A stretch of 64,000 bases of DNA from Bradyrhizobium sp. CCBAU 53421 (GCF_015291625.1 NZ_CP030047.1:6076001-6140000); one strand, 5' to 3'. Shown: positions 1-9,511, counted from the first letter of the stretch. Notes: generated from the sequence alone by a model not told the origin. Numbers and translations are program-made.

Positions 1-789
1 GGCATTGGGATCGATCTTGAGCCCGATCAACTGCGCCATGCCGAGCGCGATGCCGCCGAGCAGCGCACCCCAGAACGAGCCGAGCCCGCCGAGCACCACG
101 ACCTCGAAGGCGATCAGCAGGCGTTCGGCGCCGGAGAACGGCGTGAAGCTCGAACGCACCGCGAGCAGCACGCCGCCGATCGCGCCTAGCGCGAGCGACA
201 GGCCCATCACATAGTTGTAGACCCGGTCCGGCTTGACCCCGGACAGCCGGACGATGTCGCGGCGGTCGGCGGTGGCGCGCACGATCCGCCCGAACTCGGT
301 ACGGCGCAGCACGAGCTGCAGCGCCATGAACAGCAGCGCGGCGAGCACGAGCGTCAGCAGCGGCATGATCCCGATATTGAGGCCGGCGATCTCGAGGCTG
401 GCGCGCGACAGCTCGCCGACCTGGAGGCTGCGCACGTCGGCACCGAAGATTTCGACCATCACGTTGCGCAGGATCACCGAGACGCCGAAGGTCAGCAGCA
501 GCGGCGACAGCGGATCGGGCGACGTCACCACCCGGTTGACGATGGCGGCCTGGTAGAGCCAACCGACCGCAAAGGACAGCGCGATCACCGGGATCAGCAT
601 CAGCAGCGGCGAAACCTGCGGAAACAGGTTGGAAAGCAGCACGGCGCAGAATGCGCTCAGCACCATGAATTCGCCGTGCGCGATGTTGACGACGCGCATC
701 ACGCCGAACACTAAAGCCAGCCCGATGCCGAGCAGGCCATAGAGCCCGCCCAGCAGGGCTCCGTTGATCAATGTCTCAACCCAGATCAT
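1..789 (-). CDS. livH: Branched-chain amino acid/amide ABC transporter permease, LivH type (3' end outside window)
   Basis: This is an inner-membrane permease of the Liv (HAAT) ABC family. It would form the channel with a LivM partner that presumably lies beyond the left edge. The reverse strand is open from ATG at 789 to base 1 (263 codons) and begins MIWVETLINGALLGGLYGLL. Hydrophobic segments follow, with the family motif VNIAHGEFMVL near residues 36-46 and a conserved GGLGSFWGALLGG stretch near the visible end. It lies 16 bases after the LivF ATPase gene, so it is the last visible gene of an operon running SBP-livG-livF-livH. The stop codon is not in the window. The substrate is unknown; the neighbouring gamma-glutamyltransferase and amidohydrolase suggest an amide or gamma-glutamyl compound rather than leucine, which is inference. 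Confidence 0.9.
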   Translation of the reverse strand, partial: MIWVETLINGALLGGLYGLLGIGLALVFGVMRVVNIAHGEFMVLSAFCAVLLSNLFPQVSPLLMLIPVIALSFAVGWLYQAAIVNRVVTSPDPLSPLLLTFGVSVILRNVMVEIFGADVRSLQVGELSRASLEIAGLNIGIMPLLTLVLAALLFMALQLVLRRTEFGRIVRATADRRDIVRLSGVKPDRVYNYVMGLSLALGAIGGVLLAVRSSFTPFSGAERLLIAFEVVVLGGLGSFWGALLGGIALGMAQLIGLKIDPNA

Positions 790-805
790 GTCGTGCCAAT
801 CCTGG

Positions 806-1504
806 CTAGTTACCGAAATAAGCGTGCGTCAGCTGTTCCGGCTGCAACCCTTGCGCCGGGCCGGTCAGCGACACCCGCCCCTTCAACAGGCAATAAATTC
901 GTTCAGAGGTCGCGAGCGCGCGCTTGACGTCCTGCTCGACCAGCACCACAGCCGTCCCCTCGCGGCGGATGTCGGCAAAGGAGCGATAGATCTGCTCGAC
1001 CACCACGGGCGCGAGCCCGAGCGAGATCTCATCGCAGAGCAGCAGCCGCGGGTTCGACATCAGCGCGCGGCCGATCGCCGCCATCTGCTGCTGGCCGCCG
1101 GAGAGCTGGCCGGGAAGCATTCGTCGCCGCTCCTCCAGGATCGGGAACAGGTCGAACACCCGCCGCAAGGTCCAGCTGCCCTTGCGACGGTTGACGCTGC
1201 CCATCAGCAGGTTCTCCTCGATGGTCAGCGAATCGAACAGCAGGCGCCCCTCGGGCACCATGATGAGGCCGAGCCGCGACACCTGCTCGGCGGGCATCTG
1301 CGAGATGTCGACGCCGTCGAAATGCACCGCCCCCTTGCGCTCCTCGTTAAGCCCGACCAGCGCCTTCAGGAACGTCGATTTGCCGGCGCCGTTGGCGCCG
1401 ACCAGCGCCACCGCCTCGCCGTCGGCGACGGTGAAATTCATGTCGAACACGGCCTGGAGATCGCCGTAGAATATCTGCAGGCCGTTCACATCAAGCAACG
1501 CCAT
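806..1504 (-). CDS. livF: ABC transporter ATP-binding protein, LivF type
   Basis: This is one of the two cytoplasmic ATPases that power the Liv-type importer. The 232-residue protein has Walker A GANGAGKS (about 36-43), the signature LSGGQQQ (about 134-140) and Walker B LLLCDEIS (about 153-160), followed by the switch histidine region. Length and the short LivF-type architecture fit the family. Note that the residue after the Walker B glutamate is Ile-Ser rather than the common PSEG of LivF. Its start overlaps the end of the LivG gene by 14 bases, indicating translational coupling. Confident in family; the transported compound is not known. Confidence 0.93.
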   Translation of the reverse strand: MALLDVNGLQIFYGDLQAVFDMNFTVADGEAVALVGANGAGKSTFLKALVGLNEERKGAVHFDGVDISQMPAEQVSRLGLIMVPEGRLLFDSLTIEENLLMGSVNRRKGSWTLRRVFDLFPILEERRRMLPGQLSGGQQQMAAIGRALMSNPRLLLCDEISLGLAPVVVEQIYRSFADIRREGTAVVLVEQDVKRALATSERIYCLLKGRVSLTGPAQGLQPEQLTHAYFGN

Positions 1505-2222
1505 CGGCCTTCAATCCCATGTAGATCTCGCGCACCACGGCGCTGTCCATCACCTCCGCCGGCGGCCCTTCCAGCACCTTGCGGCCGAAGTCGAGCACCA
1601 GGATGCGATCAGAGACCGCGCGCAGCGCGTGCGGAATATGCTCGATCCAGATCATGGCGTGATCCGCCTTCACCGACTTGATGATGGCGACGAGGCGCTC
1701 GACCTCGGGCTCGGTCAGACCAGCCGCGATCTCGTCGAGCAGGATCAGCTTGGGCTTCGAGGCCAGCGCCTTGGCGAATTCCAACCGCTTGCGGTCGATC
1801 AGCGGCAAGGCGCCCGCGAGCTTGTCCGCCTTGGCGTCGAGCCCGGTGCGCTGCAACACCTGCATCGTCCAATCCGACGCCGCCTCGCCGTACAGGCCTG
1901 CACCATAAGATGCCGCGACCAGCGCGTTCTCGTAGACCGACAGATGCGGAAACGGCTGCGGGATCTGGAACGCCCGCCCGAGCCCCATCCGCGCTCGGCG
2001 ATGCGGCGGCAGCCCTGATATCTCCGTGTCGTCGAGCATGATCGACCCGTCGTCGGCCGTGAGCAGGCCGACGATCAGGTTGAGCAGCGAGCTCTTGCCG
2101 GCGCCGTTCGGGCCGATCACGCCAAGGCATTCGCCGCGCGCCAACCCGAAGCTGACGTTGTCGGCGACCACGATCTCGCCGAAACGCTTCGAGAGGCCGC
2201 TGACGCGCAGAAGCGGTGCCAT
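1491..2222 (-). CDS. livG: ABC transporter ATP-binding protein, LivG type
   Basis: This is the second ATPase of the Liv-type importer, 243 residues. Walker A GPNGAGKS lies at about 37-44, and the Walker B stretch LILLDEIAAGL lies at about 160-170. The family's longer insert between Walker A and the signature (QIPQPFPHLSVYENAL) separates LivG from LivF. The signature motif is weak: instead of LSGGQ the sequence reads ALPLIDRKRLEFAKAL, the degenerate form common in LivG proteins. The ATG lies 1 base after the stop of the substrate-binding protein gene, so these genes are one transcript. Confidence 0.92.
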   Translation of the reverse strand: MAPLLRVSGLSKRFGEIVVADNVSFGLARGECLGVIGPNGAGKSSLLNLIVGLLTADDGSIMLDDTEISGLPPHRRARMGLGRAFQIPQPFPHLSVYENALVAASYGAGLYGEAASDWTMQVLQRTGLDAKADKLAGALPLIDRKRLEFAKALASKPKLILLDEIAAGLTEPEVERLVAIIKSVKADHAMIWIEHIPHALRAVSDRILVLDFGRKVLEGPPAEVMDSAVVREIYMGLKADGVA

Positions 2223-2223
2223 A

Positions 2224-3537
2224 TCAGGCCAGCTTGGAGAGCAGCTGGAGATCGGCCTGCTTCGGGATGAACGGCGCCGTTCCGTTATGCACGATCAGGA
2301 GCTCGTATTTCGACTTGCCGCCCCTGGTCTTGCGCCACTGCCCGCCCGACAATGAGGTCACCGCGACATTCTTGATCGGCGTTCCCTTGAATTTCACCGG
2401 TCCAACCACGGTCTCCATGTCGAGACCTGCGATCGCATCACGCAGCGAGTTCTTGTCCTTAGGGTCGCTGTTCTGCAACGCGGCGAGCGCGACCTCCCAC
2501 AAGGCATGCGCGTAGCCGATCGGCTGGGTCCATTGCTTGCCGGTGGTCTTCTCCCATTCCGCGGCGAGCTCGGCGGCGCTCTGCCCGGTCAGCGAGGACT
2601 TGAACGGATAGGCCGGCGTCCACCACACCTCAGTCGACATGCCGTCGCCGCGATCGCCGAGCGCGTTCACCGCGCTCGGGAACAGGAACGCCGCCGCCAC
2701 GGTGCAGATCTGCGGCTTGAAGCCGGCCTGCGCCGCCTGGTTCCACAGCGTCACCCAATGATTGCCATAGGTGAAGCCGGACACGATATCGACGCCGTTG
2801 CTCTTGAACGACGAGACCTGATTGGTGAAGTCGTCGGTCGCAATCTGGAATTTTCCAGCCGAGAATTCCTGATAGCCCGCCGCTGTGATGCCGCCGGGCA
2901 GACCGACCTTCGGATCCGAGAACGCCTGTCCGGCGGGATTGTCGATGTAGAGCGTGCCGACCTTCTTGTTGGTGTCGACCGACTGCCACATGCCAAGGAA
3001 GTTCTTCACGACGTCGTCGGCGCCCCAGAAGAAATGATAGCTGTAGGGGAAGCCCTTGTCCGGCGTCGACTTGCGCGGGAACATCCAGCCCTGCCACGGC
3101 ACCATGGTGGAAATCGAGGGAATGCCGCGGGCATCGGCGAGCTCCTGCACTGGAGCCTGCGCGTCGCCGTCCTCGATCAGGATCAGGTCGCATCTCTCCC
3201 GCAGCACCAGTTCGCTGGCGACCACCGACGAGCGGTTGGGGTCGGATTGATTATCCTTGAAGACAAACTCGACCTGCCAGGTCTTGCCGCCGATCTTCAG
3301 GCCATCCTTGAGATGCGCCTTGATGCGTTCATGGATCCAGGTGTCGGGCTCGGCAAACGGCGCGCGGACGCCGGAAAGGCAGCCGACCCAGCCGATCTTG
3401 ATGGTGTTGCCGGCGGCGCGCGCGACATTGACCAGCGGCACGTTCAAGGCGGACGCAAGTCCGGTGGCGCCGGCCGCCTTCAGCAGCGTGCGCCGGTTGA
3501 GCCGGCTCGACGCCGAACTGTTCTTCGTCTCAGTCAT
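2224..3537 (-). CDS. ABC transporter substrate-binding protein, LivJ/LivK-type fold, Tat-exported
   Basis: This is the periplasmic ligand receptor of the importer. The start at 3537 (MTETKNSS) is chosen over an upstream ATG because a GGAGGGAGAGG ribosome site lies just before it. The product is then 437 residues. The N-terminus carries a twin-arginine signal (NRRTLLKAAG at about 14-23, followed by an Ala-rich hydrophobic stretch), so export of a folded protein via Tat is expected. The body begins TIKIGWVGCLSG, typical of the peripla_BP_6 family. It starts 46 bases after the CobW gene and abuts livG. Ligand unknown; it is only distantly similar by eye to the UrtA-like receptors further right. 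Confidence 0.88.
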   Translation of the reverse strand: MTETKNSSASSRLNRRTLLKAAGATGLASALNVPLVNVARAAGNTIKIGWVGCLSGVRAPFAEPDTWIHERIKAHLKDGLKIGGKTWQVEFVFKDNQSDPNRSSVVASELVLRERCDLILIEDGDAQAPVQELADARGIPSISTMVPWQGWMFPRKSTPDKGFPYSYHFFWGADDVVKNFLGMWQSVDTNKKVGTLYIDNPAGQAFSDPKVGLPGGITAAGYQEFSAGKFQIATDDFTNQVSSFKSNGVDIVSGFTYGNHWVTLWNQAAQAGFKPQICTVAAAFLFPSAVNALGDRGDGMSTEVWWTPAYPFKSSLTGQSAAELAAEWEKTTGKQWTQPIGYAHALWEVALAALQNSDPKDKNSLRDAIAGLDMETVVGPVKFKGTPIKNVAVTSLSGGQWRKTRGGKSKYELLIVHNGTAPFIPKQADLQLLSKLA

Positions 3538-3583
3538 GTCCCTCTCCCTCCACAACCAATGATGAAATGATTTGGCCGCAGGC

Positions 3584-4675
3584 TCATGCTGCGGATCGCT
3601 GGATCGCGCCACGGCTCACCGCGGCAAATTTGCACAAGGTGTTTTCGATGATCTGGCGCGGGATGCCGCGCACGATGAAGACGAGCCGCGAGCGCCGGTC
3701 CGCAGATGGCCAACTGGCAAGCGTGATCGGCGGATGAAACACGTGCTGTACGCCATGCACCACGACCGGCGCATCGGGCTGTTCGGCGACATGCACGATC
3801 GCCTTGAAGCGCAGCAGGTCTTCGCCCCTGAGCGCCGCCACATAGTCGAGCCAGCGCGCGAATGCATCGCGCTGGATCGGCTCGTCGATGATCAGACTGT
3901 AGGACGAGACGTCGGCATCGTGCCCGTGATGGCTGTGATGACCGCAATCTGCGCCGTCGCAATCATGATCGGCGTGATGGTGCGGCGCGTTCGCCACCTG
4001 CGATGCCAGATCGAACCAGCGGACCACATCGGCGGAGCGGGCCGCCGGATCGAACAGCCCGGCATCCAGAACCTTCGCCGGATCGACCATCCCGTTCTGG
4101 ACACGGTGGCGAGTCGCCACCGGATTGATCGCGGCAAGGCGCGCATCGAGCCGCGCCAGCGCATCATCGGCGGCGAGGTCGGTCTTGGTCACCAGCAGCC
4201 GGTCGGCGACCGCGATCTGCCTGATGGCCTCGCCATGCGTCTCGAGGGAGCGCGCACCGTTAACGGCATCGACGGTCGCGACCACGCCGTCGATCCGATA
4301 GCGACTGAGGATCTCGGGCGCCGTCATCAGCGTGTGCAGCACCGGCACGGGATCGGCGAGCCCGGTGGTCTCGACCAGCACGCGGTGGAACGGCGGGATC
4401 GCCCCGGTGGCGCGGCGGGCGCCGAGATCGGCCAGTGTCTCGATCAGATCCTCGCGCACTGAGCAGCAGATGCAGCCATTGTCGAGCAGCGCCAGGCGGT
4501 CCTCGCTGCTCTCGACCAAGAGGTGATCCAGCGCCACCTCGCCGAACTCGTTGATGATGGCCACAACGCCGCCAAGCTCCGGCTGGCGCAGCAGATGGTT
4601 CAGCACCGTGGTCTTGCCGCTGCCGAGGAAGCCGGTAAGCACCGTGACCGGGATCTGATCCGCCGTGCCCATCAT
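3584..4675 (-). CDS. CobW/G3E-family GTP-binding metallochaperone
   Basis: G3E GTPases deliver or insert metal ions (Zn, Co, Ni) into target enzymes in the cytoplasm. The 363-residue protein has Walker A GFLGSGKT (15-22), the family metal-binding CICC motif (68-71), a TKTD guanine-specificity motif (163-166), and a His/Asp/Cys-rich loop at about 232-252 that would bind metal. The C-terminal CobW_C domain follows. The start overlaps the amidohydrolase stop by ATGA (4672-4675), so the two are translationally coupled. The obvious candidate client is that metal-dependent amidohydrolase, which is inference. Could also be a YciC/ZigA-like zinc chaperone. Confidence 0.92.
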   Translation of the reverse strand: MMGTADQIPVTVLTGFLGSGKTTVLNHLLRQPELGGVVAIINEFGEVALDHLLVESSEDRLALLDNGCICCSVREDLIETLADLGARRATGAIPPFHRVLVETTGLADPVPVLHTLMTAPEILSRYRIDGVVATVDAVNGARSLETHGEAIRQIAVADRLLVTKTDLAADDALARLDARLAAINPVATRHRVQNGMVDPAKVLDAGLFDPAARSADVVRWFDLASQVANAPHHHADHDCDGADCGHHSHHGHDADVSSYSLIIDEPIQRDAFARWLDYVAALRGEDLLRFKAIVHVAEQPDAPVVVHGVQHVFHPPITLASWPSADRRSRLVFIVRGIPRQIIENTLCKFAAVSRGAIQRSAA

Positions 4676-6339
4676 GCGCCCCGCTGGTAGACCTTGCGGC
4701 CTTCGAAGAAGGTCATCTCGACCCGCGTGTCAGCCAATTGATCCGGCGGGATGTCGAAGATCATCTGGTCGAGCACGATCAGGTCGGCCGACTTGCCGAC
4801 CTCGATCGAGCCGATCGACTGGCCGAGGCCGGCCGCGCGCGCGGCGTCGATCGTGTAGATGTCGATCACGGTGGCGAGATCGAGCGCTTGCTCGGCCCAC
4901 AGCGACTTGCCGGGAAAATCCCCGGTCGGATTTTGCCGGGTCACCATGCCCTCGATGCCCTGCCAGGGATCGGGGATCGGGATCACCGGCCAGTCCGAGC
5001 CGCCGGCCATCAGCGCGCCGGCCTCTTTCAAATCCCTGTTCGGCCAGAAGCGCTGCGCACGCTCCTCGCCCATCGCGGCCTTGTGCGCCTCGAGGAAGAT
5101 GGTCGGATACCAGATGATCGGCGACAGATCGGCCGCGACACCAAGCTCGGCGAAGCGCTTGACGTCATCGGGCGCGATGTAGCTTGCATGCGCGACCTGG
5201 TGCACCAGATGGGTCGGCCCATTGAAGCTGCGCACCACATCGATCGCATCGAGCGCCTGCGTCACCGCGGCATCGCCGGCGCAATGGATCTTGGCGGCAA
5301 GGCCGAGCTTCTCGCAGCGCCCGAGCCAGCGGATCAGGTCCGGCACGGTCAACATGGTCGAGCCACGGAAGCAGCAGCCGCGCACCGGATCGGCCAGATA
5401 CGGCTCGTGGAAGGCCGCGGTCTTGGCACCGGGCACGCCGTCGAGGAACACCTTCACATAGTCCGGCTTCACATGCGCGCCGCGATACTGCTCGCGCAGC
5501 GCGAACAGCTCCTCGCCGGCCTTGCCGAACATGAAGCCCGGCTCGACCACCGGCATCGCGCACACCGCCCAGGCGGTGAGCTCGCCGCGGTCGTCGAGCC
5601 CCTTCAGCGCCGCCATGATCGGCTGCATGCTGGCGGCGTCGATGAAGGCGGTGACGCCATAGGTGTTGAGCACCGAGATCGAGCGCGCCACCGCCGCGCG
5701 GTCCATCTCGGCCGTGTAGTGACCGGAAGCCGCGAGCGCCCGCTCCACCAGGCCCGAGGCGGCCTCGATCATGATCCCGGTCAGCGTCCCGGTCTTGAGA
5801 TCGCGGCCGATCTCGCCGTCGGTCAGATCGGCGGTATCGGTCTGCACGCCGGCCAGCCGCAGCGCGGCCGAGCTTGCCCAGCGATTGTGATAGGTGTCGT
5901 CGCGCAGCACGACGGGATGTCCGAGGCACGCAGCGTCGAGCAGTGCGCAGGACTCCGCGGTGTTCATCTCGTTCAGCAGATTGTTGCCGAACTGGCCGCC
6001 GACGATCCAGGCGCCGGGCGCAGCCGCCGACGCCGCCTTGTGCAGGGTCTCGGCGATCCTCGGTACGCTGTCGGCGTTGGAGAAGCGCAGCTCGTAGAGA
6101 TCGGCCTGCCCGCCCATCATGATGTGATTGTGGATGTCGACGATCCCCGGCATCGCCATGCGTCCACCGAGATCGACGGTCACAGTCCCCTCACCGATCA
6201 GCGACGCGACGTCGCGCTCTTCGCCGACGGCGATGAACCGGCCGGCCTTGACCGCCGCGCACGCCGCCCAGGGTAGCTCCCGGCTCGACGTGTAGATCCG
6301 GCCGTTGCGGAAGACCGTGTCGGCGAATGTCCTGTTCAT
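4672..6339 (-). CDS. YtcJ-type metal-dependent amidohydrolase
   Basis: This belongs to the amidohydrolase superfamily (TIM-barrel metal hydrolases, group 3, YtcJ/NfdA-like). Those enzymes cleave N-formyl, N-acyl or related amide bonds. The start at 6339 (MNRTFADTVFRNG) is preferred: it gives 555 residues, the normal family length, and places a GAAGAAG ribosome site upstream. A more distal in-frame start would add about 50 unconserved residues. The metal-binding HNH motif follows MPGIVDIH near residue 70, and the C-terminus ends with the usual SIEVGKSADLIVLD return to the beta-sandwich. It is followed by the CobW gene with a 4-base overlap. A palindromic operator candidate lies 123 bases upstream. 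Exact substrate unknown. Confidence 0.9.
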   Translation of the reverse strand: MNRTFADTVFRNGRIYTSSRELPWAACAAVKAGRFIAVGEERDVASLIGEGTVTVDLGGRMAMPGIVDIHNHIMMGGQADLYELRFSNADSVPRIAETLHKAASAAAPGAWIVGGQFGNNLLNEMNTAESCALLDAACLGHPVVLRDDTYHNRWASSAALRLAGVQTDTADLTDGEIGRDLKTGTLTGIMIEAASGLVERALAASGHYTAEMDRAAVARSISVLNTYGVTAFIDAASMQPIMAALKGLDDRGELTAWAVCAMPVVEPGFMFGKAGEELFALREQYRGAHVKPDYVKVFLDGVPGAKTAAFHEPYLADPVRGCCFRGSTMLTVPDLIRWLGRCEKLGLAAKIHCAGDAAVTQALDAIDVVRSFNGPTHLVHQVAHASYIAPDDVKRFAELGVAADLSPIIWYPTIFLEAHKAAMGEERAQRFWPNRDLKEAGALMAGGSDWPVIPIPDPWQGIEGMVTRQNPTGDFPGKSLWAEQALDLATVIDIYTIDAARAAGLGQSIGSIEVGKSADLIVLDQMIFDIPPDQLADTRVEMTFFEGRKVYQRGA

Positions 6340-6461
6340 ACGGATCAACTTCTTCGATTGGGAAAATCCGGAGCGTTCAGCCTTTCGCCGTGCACAGCAG
6401 CGAAACCACGCACGGCGCCGGCATGATCGGCCAAACGTTCGACATGTCGGCATTTGGAACA

Positions 6462-6479
6462 ATCCACCGTCCGGTGGAT
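6462..6479. promoter_or_regulatory. Palindromic operator candidate upstream of the amidohydrolase gene
   Basis: A perfect inverted repeat, ATCCACC-GTCC-GGTGGAT, lies in the 176-base gap between the gamma-glutamyltransferase stop and the amidohydrolase start. The repeat extends to 8-2-8 if the next base pair is counted. The same 7-4-7 repeat occurs in front of the gamma-glutamyltransferase gene and, degenerate, in front of the serine hydrolase gene. The length and symmetry fit a dimeric helix-turn-helix regulator; the nearby LuxR-family protein is the obvious candidate, which is inference. Confidence 0.6.
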
Positions 6480-6515
6480 GCTCCGCCGCCTGCCGCAAGG
6501 CGGGCGGCGGCCCCT

Positions 6516-8093
6516 TCAGAAGCCGAGCGCCAGACCGTCCTTGCGATGATCGGAAGCGCCGAACAGAACGCCCCTCTCATGGTCGATGCGGATCGCTTGA
6601 CAGCCGCCGATCGGCTCCTCGGAGAAGCGCGCTTCGTGGCCACGGGCACGCAGCTCGTCGCGGACATCGGGCGATATCGTCGTCTCCAGCGACAACGCGC
6701 CGTCGAAGGCAAACGAGCGCGGTGCCTCGGCCGCCGCCTGGATGTCCATCTTCAGATCGAAGATGTTCGAGATCAGATTGGCATGACCCGCGGCCTGGTA
6801 GTGCCCGCCCATCACGCCGAACGACATCACGGTCTTGCCGTCCTTGCGCAGCAGGCCCGGGATGATCGTGTGCATCGGACGCTTGCGCGGCCCAAGCGAA
6901 TTGAAGTGTCCGGGCCTGGCGCGAAAACTCCAGCCGCGGTTGTGCAGCAGGATGCCCGATCTCGGTGCGTAGATGCCGCTGCCGAACGGATAGAACAGCG
7001 AGTTGATCAACGAGACGGCGTTGAGGTCGCGGTCGACCACCGTGACATAGACGGTGTCGCGATGCTCGATATCGTCCCAGGTCGCGGGCGCGGACGCGCG
7101 GCGCATGTCGATCTTGCTGCGGATCGTCCCGATATAGTCTTCGGCCAGGAATGCAGCTGGATCGACCTTGCCGGTCGACGGATCGCAGAAGAAGGCGTCG
7201 CGCGCGCGGTAGGCGGCTTTGGTCGCCTCGGCCAGCAGATGGATGCGATCGGCCTGCGCGAGATCAGCGACATCGAAGCCGGCGAGCGTCCGCAGGATCA
7301 TCAGCGCCGCCAGGCCCTGCCCGTTCGGCGGACACTCGACCACATCATGGTCATGATAGCGCGCCGAGATCGGGCGCACATAGTCCGAGGTCTGCGCGGC
7401 GAAATCCTCGGCGCTATGGGCGCCGCCGAGTCCGCGCAAGATGCCGGCCATCTCGTCGGCGGCCTCGCCTGCGTAAAACGCGTCGCGCCCGTGCTGCGCG
7501 ATCCGGCGCAAGGTCCGACCGAGCGCGGGTTGCGTGCGGATATCGCCGACATCGGGCGCCTTGCCGCCGGGAAGGAACTGCGCGGCCGCATTGGCGTCGA
7601 TCTCGATCCGCGCCCGGAAACGTCGCCAGTCCTCCGCGACGCGCGGTGTCACGCAAAAGCCGTGCTCGGCCGCCGCGATCGCCGGCCTGAAAATCTCCTC
7701 CAGTGACCTGCTGCCGTGGTCGGCGACCAGCCTGCACCACGCGTCGATGGCGCCCGGCACGGTCACGGCCTCAGGCGCGGTCGGCGGAATGTCGCGCGCG
7801 CCGCTGCCGGCAAATTTACCCGCATCGGTGCCGGCGGGCGTGCGGCCCGAGCCGTTCAGCGCGATCGGCTCGCCTGCCTTGGGCGAATACAGCGCAAAGC
7901 AGTCGCCGCCGATCCCGGTCATCTGCGGCTCGACGACGCCCTGCACCGCCACCGCCGCCACCGCCGCATCGACGGCATTGCCGCCGGCCTTCAGCATCTC
8001 GACCGCGGCAAGTGTCGCCTGCGGATGCGAGGTCGCGGCCATGCCACGCTCCGCAACCGCCACCGAGCGGCCGATGGCCATGAAATCACGCAT
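6516..8093 (-). CDS. ggt: Gamma-glutamyltransferase
   Basis: Gamma-glutamyltransferases hydrolyse or transfer the gamma-glutamyl group of glutathione and related amides. They are N-terminal-nucleophile enzymes that self-cleave. The start at 8093 ([11 protein letters not shown]) follows a GAAGGAAG ribosome site and gives 525 residues. The N-terminal core reads [20 protein letters not shown], and the autocleavage site is seen as [10 protein letters not shown], where the Thr aligns with Thr391 of the E. coli enzyme. The C-terminal half has the MGGHYQ motif. No clear signal peptide is visible, so a cytoplasmic location is likely, unlike the periplasmic E. coli enzyme. It has its own upstream palindrome and stands in front of an amidohydrolase and importer gene set. 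Confidence 0.93.
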   Translation of the reverse strand: MRDFMAIGRSVAVAERGMAATSHPQATLAAVEMLKAGGNAVDAAVAAVAVQGVVEPQMTGIGGDCFALYSPKAGEPIALNGSGRTPAGTDAGKFAGSGARDIPPTAPEAVTVPGAIDAWCRLVADHGSRSLEEIFRPAIAAAEHGFCVTPRVAEDWRRFRARIEIDANAAAQFLPGGKAPDVGDIRTQPALGRTLRRIAQHGRDAFYAGEAADEMAGILRGLGGAHSAEDFAAQTSDYVRPISARYHDHDVVECPPNGQGLAALMILRTLAGFDVADLAQADRIHLLAEATKAAYRARDAFFCDPSTGKVDPAAFLAEDYIGTIRSKIDMRRASAPATWDDIEHRDTVYVTVVDRDLNAVSLINSLFYPFGSGIYAPRSGILLHNRGWSFRARPGHFNSLGPRKRPMHTIIPGLLRKDGKTVMSFGVMGGHYQAAGHANLISNIFDLKMDIQAAAEAPRSFAFDGALSLETTISPDVRDELRARGHEARFSEEPIGGCQAIRIDHERGVLFGASDHRKDGLALGF

Positions 8094-8431
8094 GTCGCTT
8101 CCTTCAATGCGATGAGCGGCAGCCGCTCGCCAACATTGTCGAAAACGACACCGGTCCTTGAGGGACTCTCGGTCGGCCGCGCGGTGGGCGGCAATCCACC
8201 TAACGGTGGATCGGTGCACACAGGCGAAGTTATCTTGCTAGATGCTTTCCGGACGCGGTGAAGCAATCCGACGGCGACGCAGCAAACCTGTCAAACCTGC
8301 GCGTGAGGACTGCCTTGGCCTATCTGGTTAGTTGCGTGTTCGCCAGCTCATTCCGCAGCGGTTAACTGGTTGCCAAGCTCGGAGCGCGATGGCACGCTGT
8401 CATGATCAATTTGGCTCATGCCTGATTTCCA
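8094..8431. other. Intergenic region between divergent ggt and M15-like genes
   Basis: This 338-base gap separates the leftward ggt gene from the rightward secreted-protein gene. It should hold both promoters. The only clear structure is the 18-bp palindrome at 8194-8211. I see no open frame with recognisable content and no convincing terminator. Confidence 0.6.
8194..8211. promoter_or_regulatory. Palindromic operator candidate upstream of ggt
   Basis: The inverted repeat ATCCACC-TAAC-GGTGGAT has perfect 7-base arms. It is 101 bases upstream of the ggt start codon and matches the site at 6462-6479 arm for arm while the spacers differ. Conservation of the arms but not of the spacer is what a protein-binding site would show. 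Confidence 0.6.
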
Positions 8432-9511
8432 ATGCGGATGTCATCTCGCAAAGAGGTTCATGGCGCCAGGCGGAATCAGTTCGGTTGCGGGGCTGGTTGG
8501 TTGCGTGTTGCCGCGCCTCTGGTCGCGCTGTCATGCGGTGTCGCCGTTCACGCGGCGTCGCCCACGGAAGAGCCGGACCGACAGGTGACAACATCCGAAC
8601 CGTCGGCTCAAGCCGATGTTCAGAGCGCGCCGCCAGGTGCGGACCGGGCGAGCCCCGAGGCCCTGCCAGCGACGGAAGCCGAAAAGCAATCCGAGCAAGC
8701 ATCTCAGACGGCCAACGTTGTCGACCCGCTCAAGGTCGTCCCGGACAATATCGATACAATCCTGATCCTGGACGAATGCTTTGTTGCCGAGGCATGCATC
8801 GACCGGTTCCTTGGCGCGCTTTATACGCGAGCGCCGAAGACCGACTGGATCGTCGTATACGAAAAGAAAGACGTGACGATCAAACGGAAGGGCAAACTGG
8901 TCACCGTCACCCGCAGCATCCCGAAGCGGGTCGAAAATGACTTCGGATGGAAGGACCCCAAAGCAGCAGACAAGGCCGGCATGCCTCTGATGGATTACGT
9001 GATCGGAGGGATGGATCGAGCCTTCAAGGGAAAGCTGTTCTATATGCTCCATGCGGCAGAACAGGCCGGACTGGCACCTGGGATCACCAGCGGCTTCCGG
9101 GATGACTACCGCCAATCAATTGCAAGCGGGCTGAAGGCCGCGAATGACAAGTCCTATCACGGTGGCAGTTCGCGTGGAGGCTATGGTCACGGGCTCGCCG
9201 CAGACGTCATCAGCCTGAATGGCGGGAGCAAGGAGGAGCGCGTAGTCGAGACCAAGCGATTGTGGAAATGGATCGACGAGCGCGAGAAGCAGTTCGGTGT
9301 TGGACGTCCATATTTGAATGGCGACCCAGCGCATCTTGCACCGGTCGATGGTCAGGAATACGCAGCTCATCGTTCAGCATCAAGCCACGTAAAGCTGGTC
9401 GGTAAGCGACACACACGAATTGCAGCGTCTTCCAGACATGGCGTGACGACGCGAGCGAAGTCAAAGGCAGCGAAGAAGCCTGCGACAACGAAAATCAGCT
9501 CGCGCCTCTGA
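8432..9511 (+). CDS. Secreted protein with M15-peptidase-like C-terminal domain
   Basis: The 359-residue product has a basic N-terminus and a hydrophobic segment (about 24-42, ending AVHAAS), consistent with Sec export. A low-complexity linker rich in Glu, Pro, Ser and Ala (about 43-100) follows. The C-terminal half shows the outline of a D,D-peptidase of family M15: SGFR (220-223), GYGHGLAADV (250-259) and DPAH (298-301). The usual metal-binding His of the SxHxxGxAxD motif is shifted or replaced, since Tyr251 sits at that position and His253 two residues later, so activity is uncertain. A second in-frame ATG is two codons downstream. The tail is Lys/Ala-rich. It is divergent from ggt and has no operon partner. 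Confidence 0.6.
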   Translation: MRMSSRKEVHGARRNQFGCGAGWLRVAAPLVALSCGVAVHAASPTEEPDRQVTTSEPSAQADVQSAPPGADRASPEALPATEAEKQSEQASQTANVVDPLKVVPDNIDTILILDECFVAEACIDRFLGALYTRAPKTDWIVVYEKKDVTIKRKGKLVTVTRSIPKRVENDFGWKDPKAADKAGMPLMDYVIGGMDRAFKGKLFYMLHAAEQAGLAPGITSGFRDDYRQSIASGLKAANDKSYHGGSSRGGYGHGLAADVISLNGGSKEERVVETKRLWKWIDEREKQFGVGRPYLNGDPAHLAPVDGQEYAAHRSASSHVKLVGKRHTRIAASSRHGVTTRAKSKAAKKPATTKISSRL

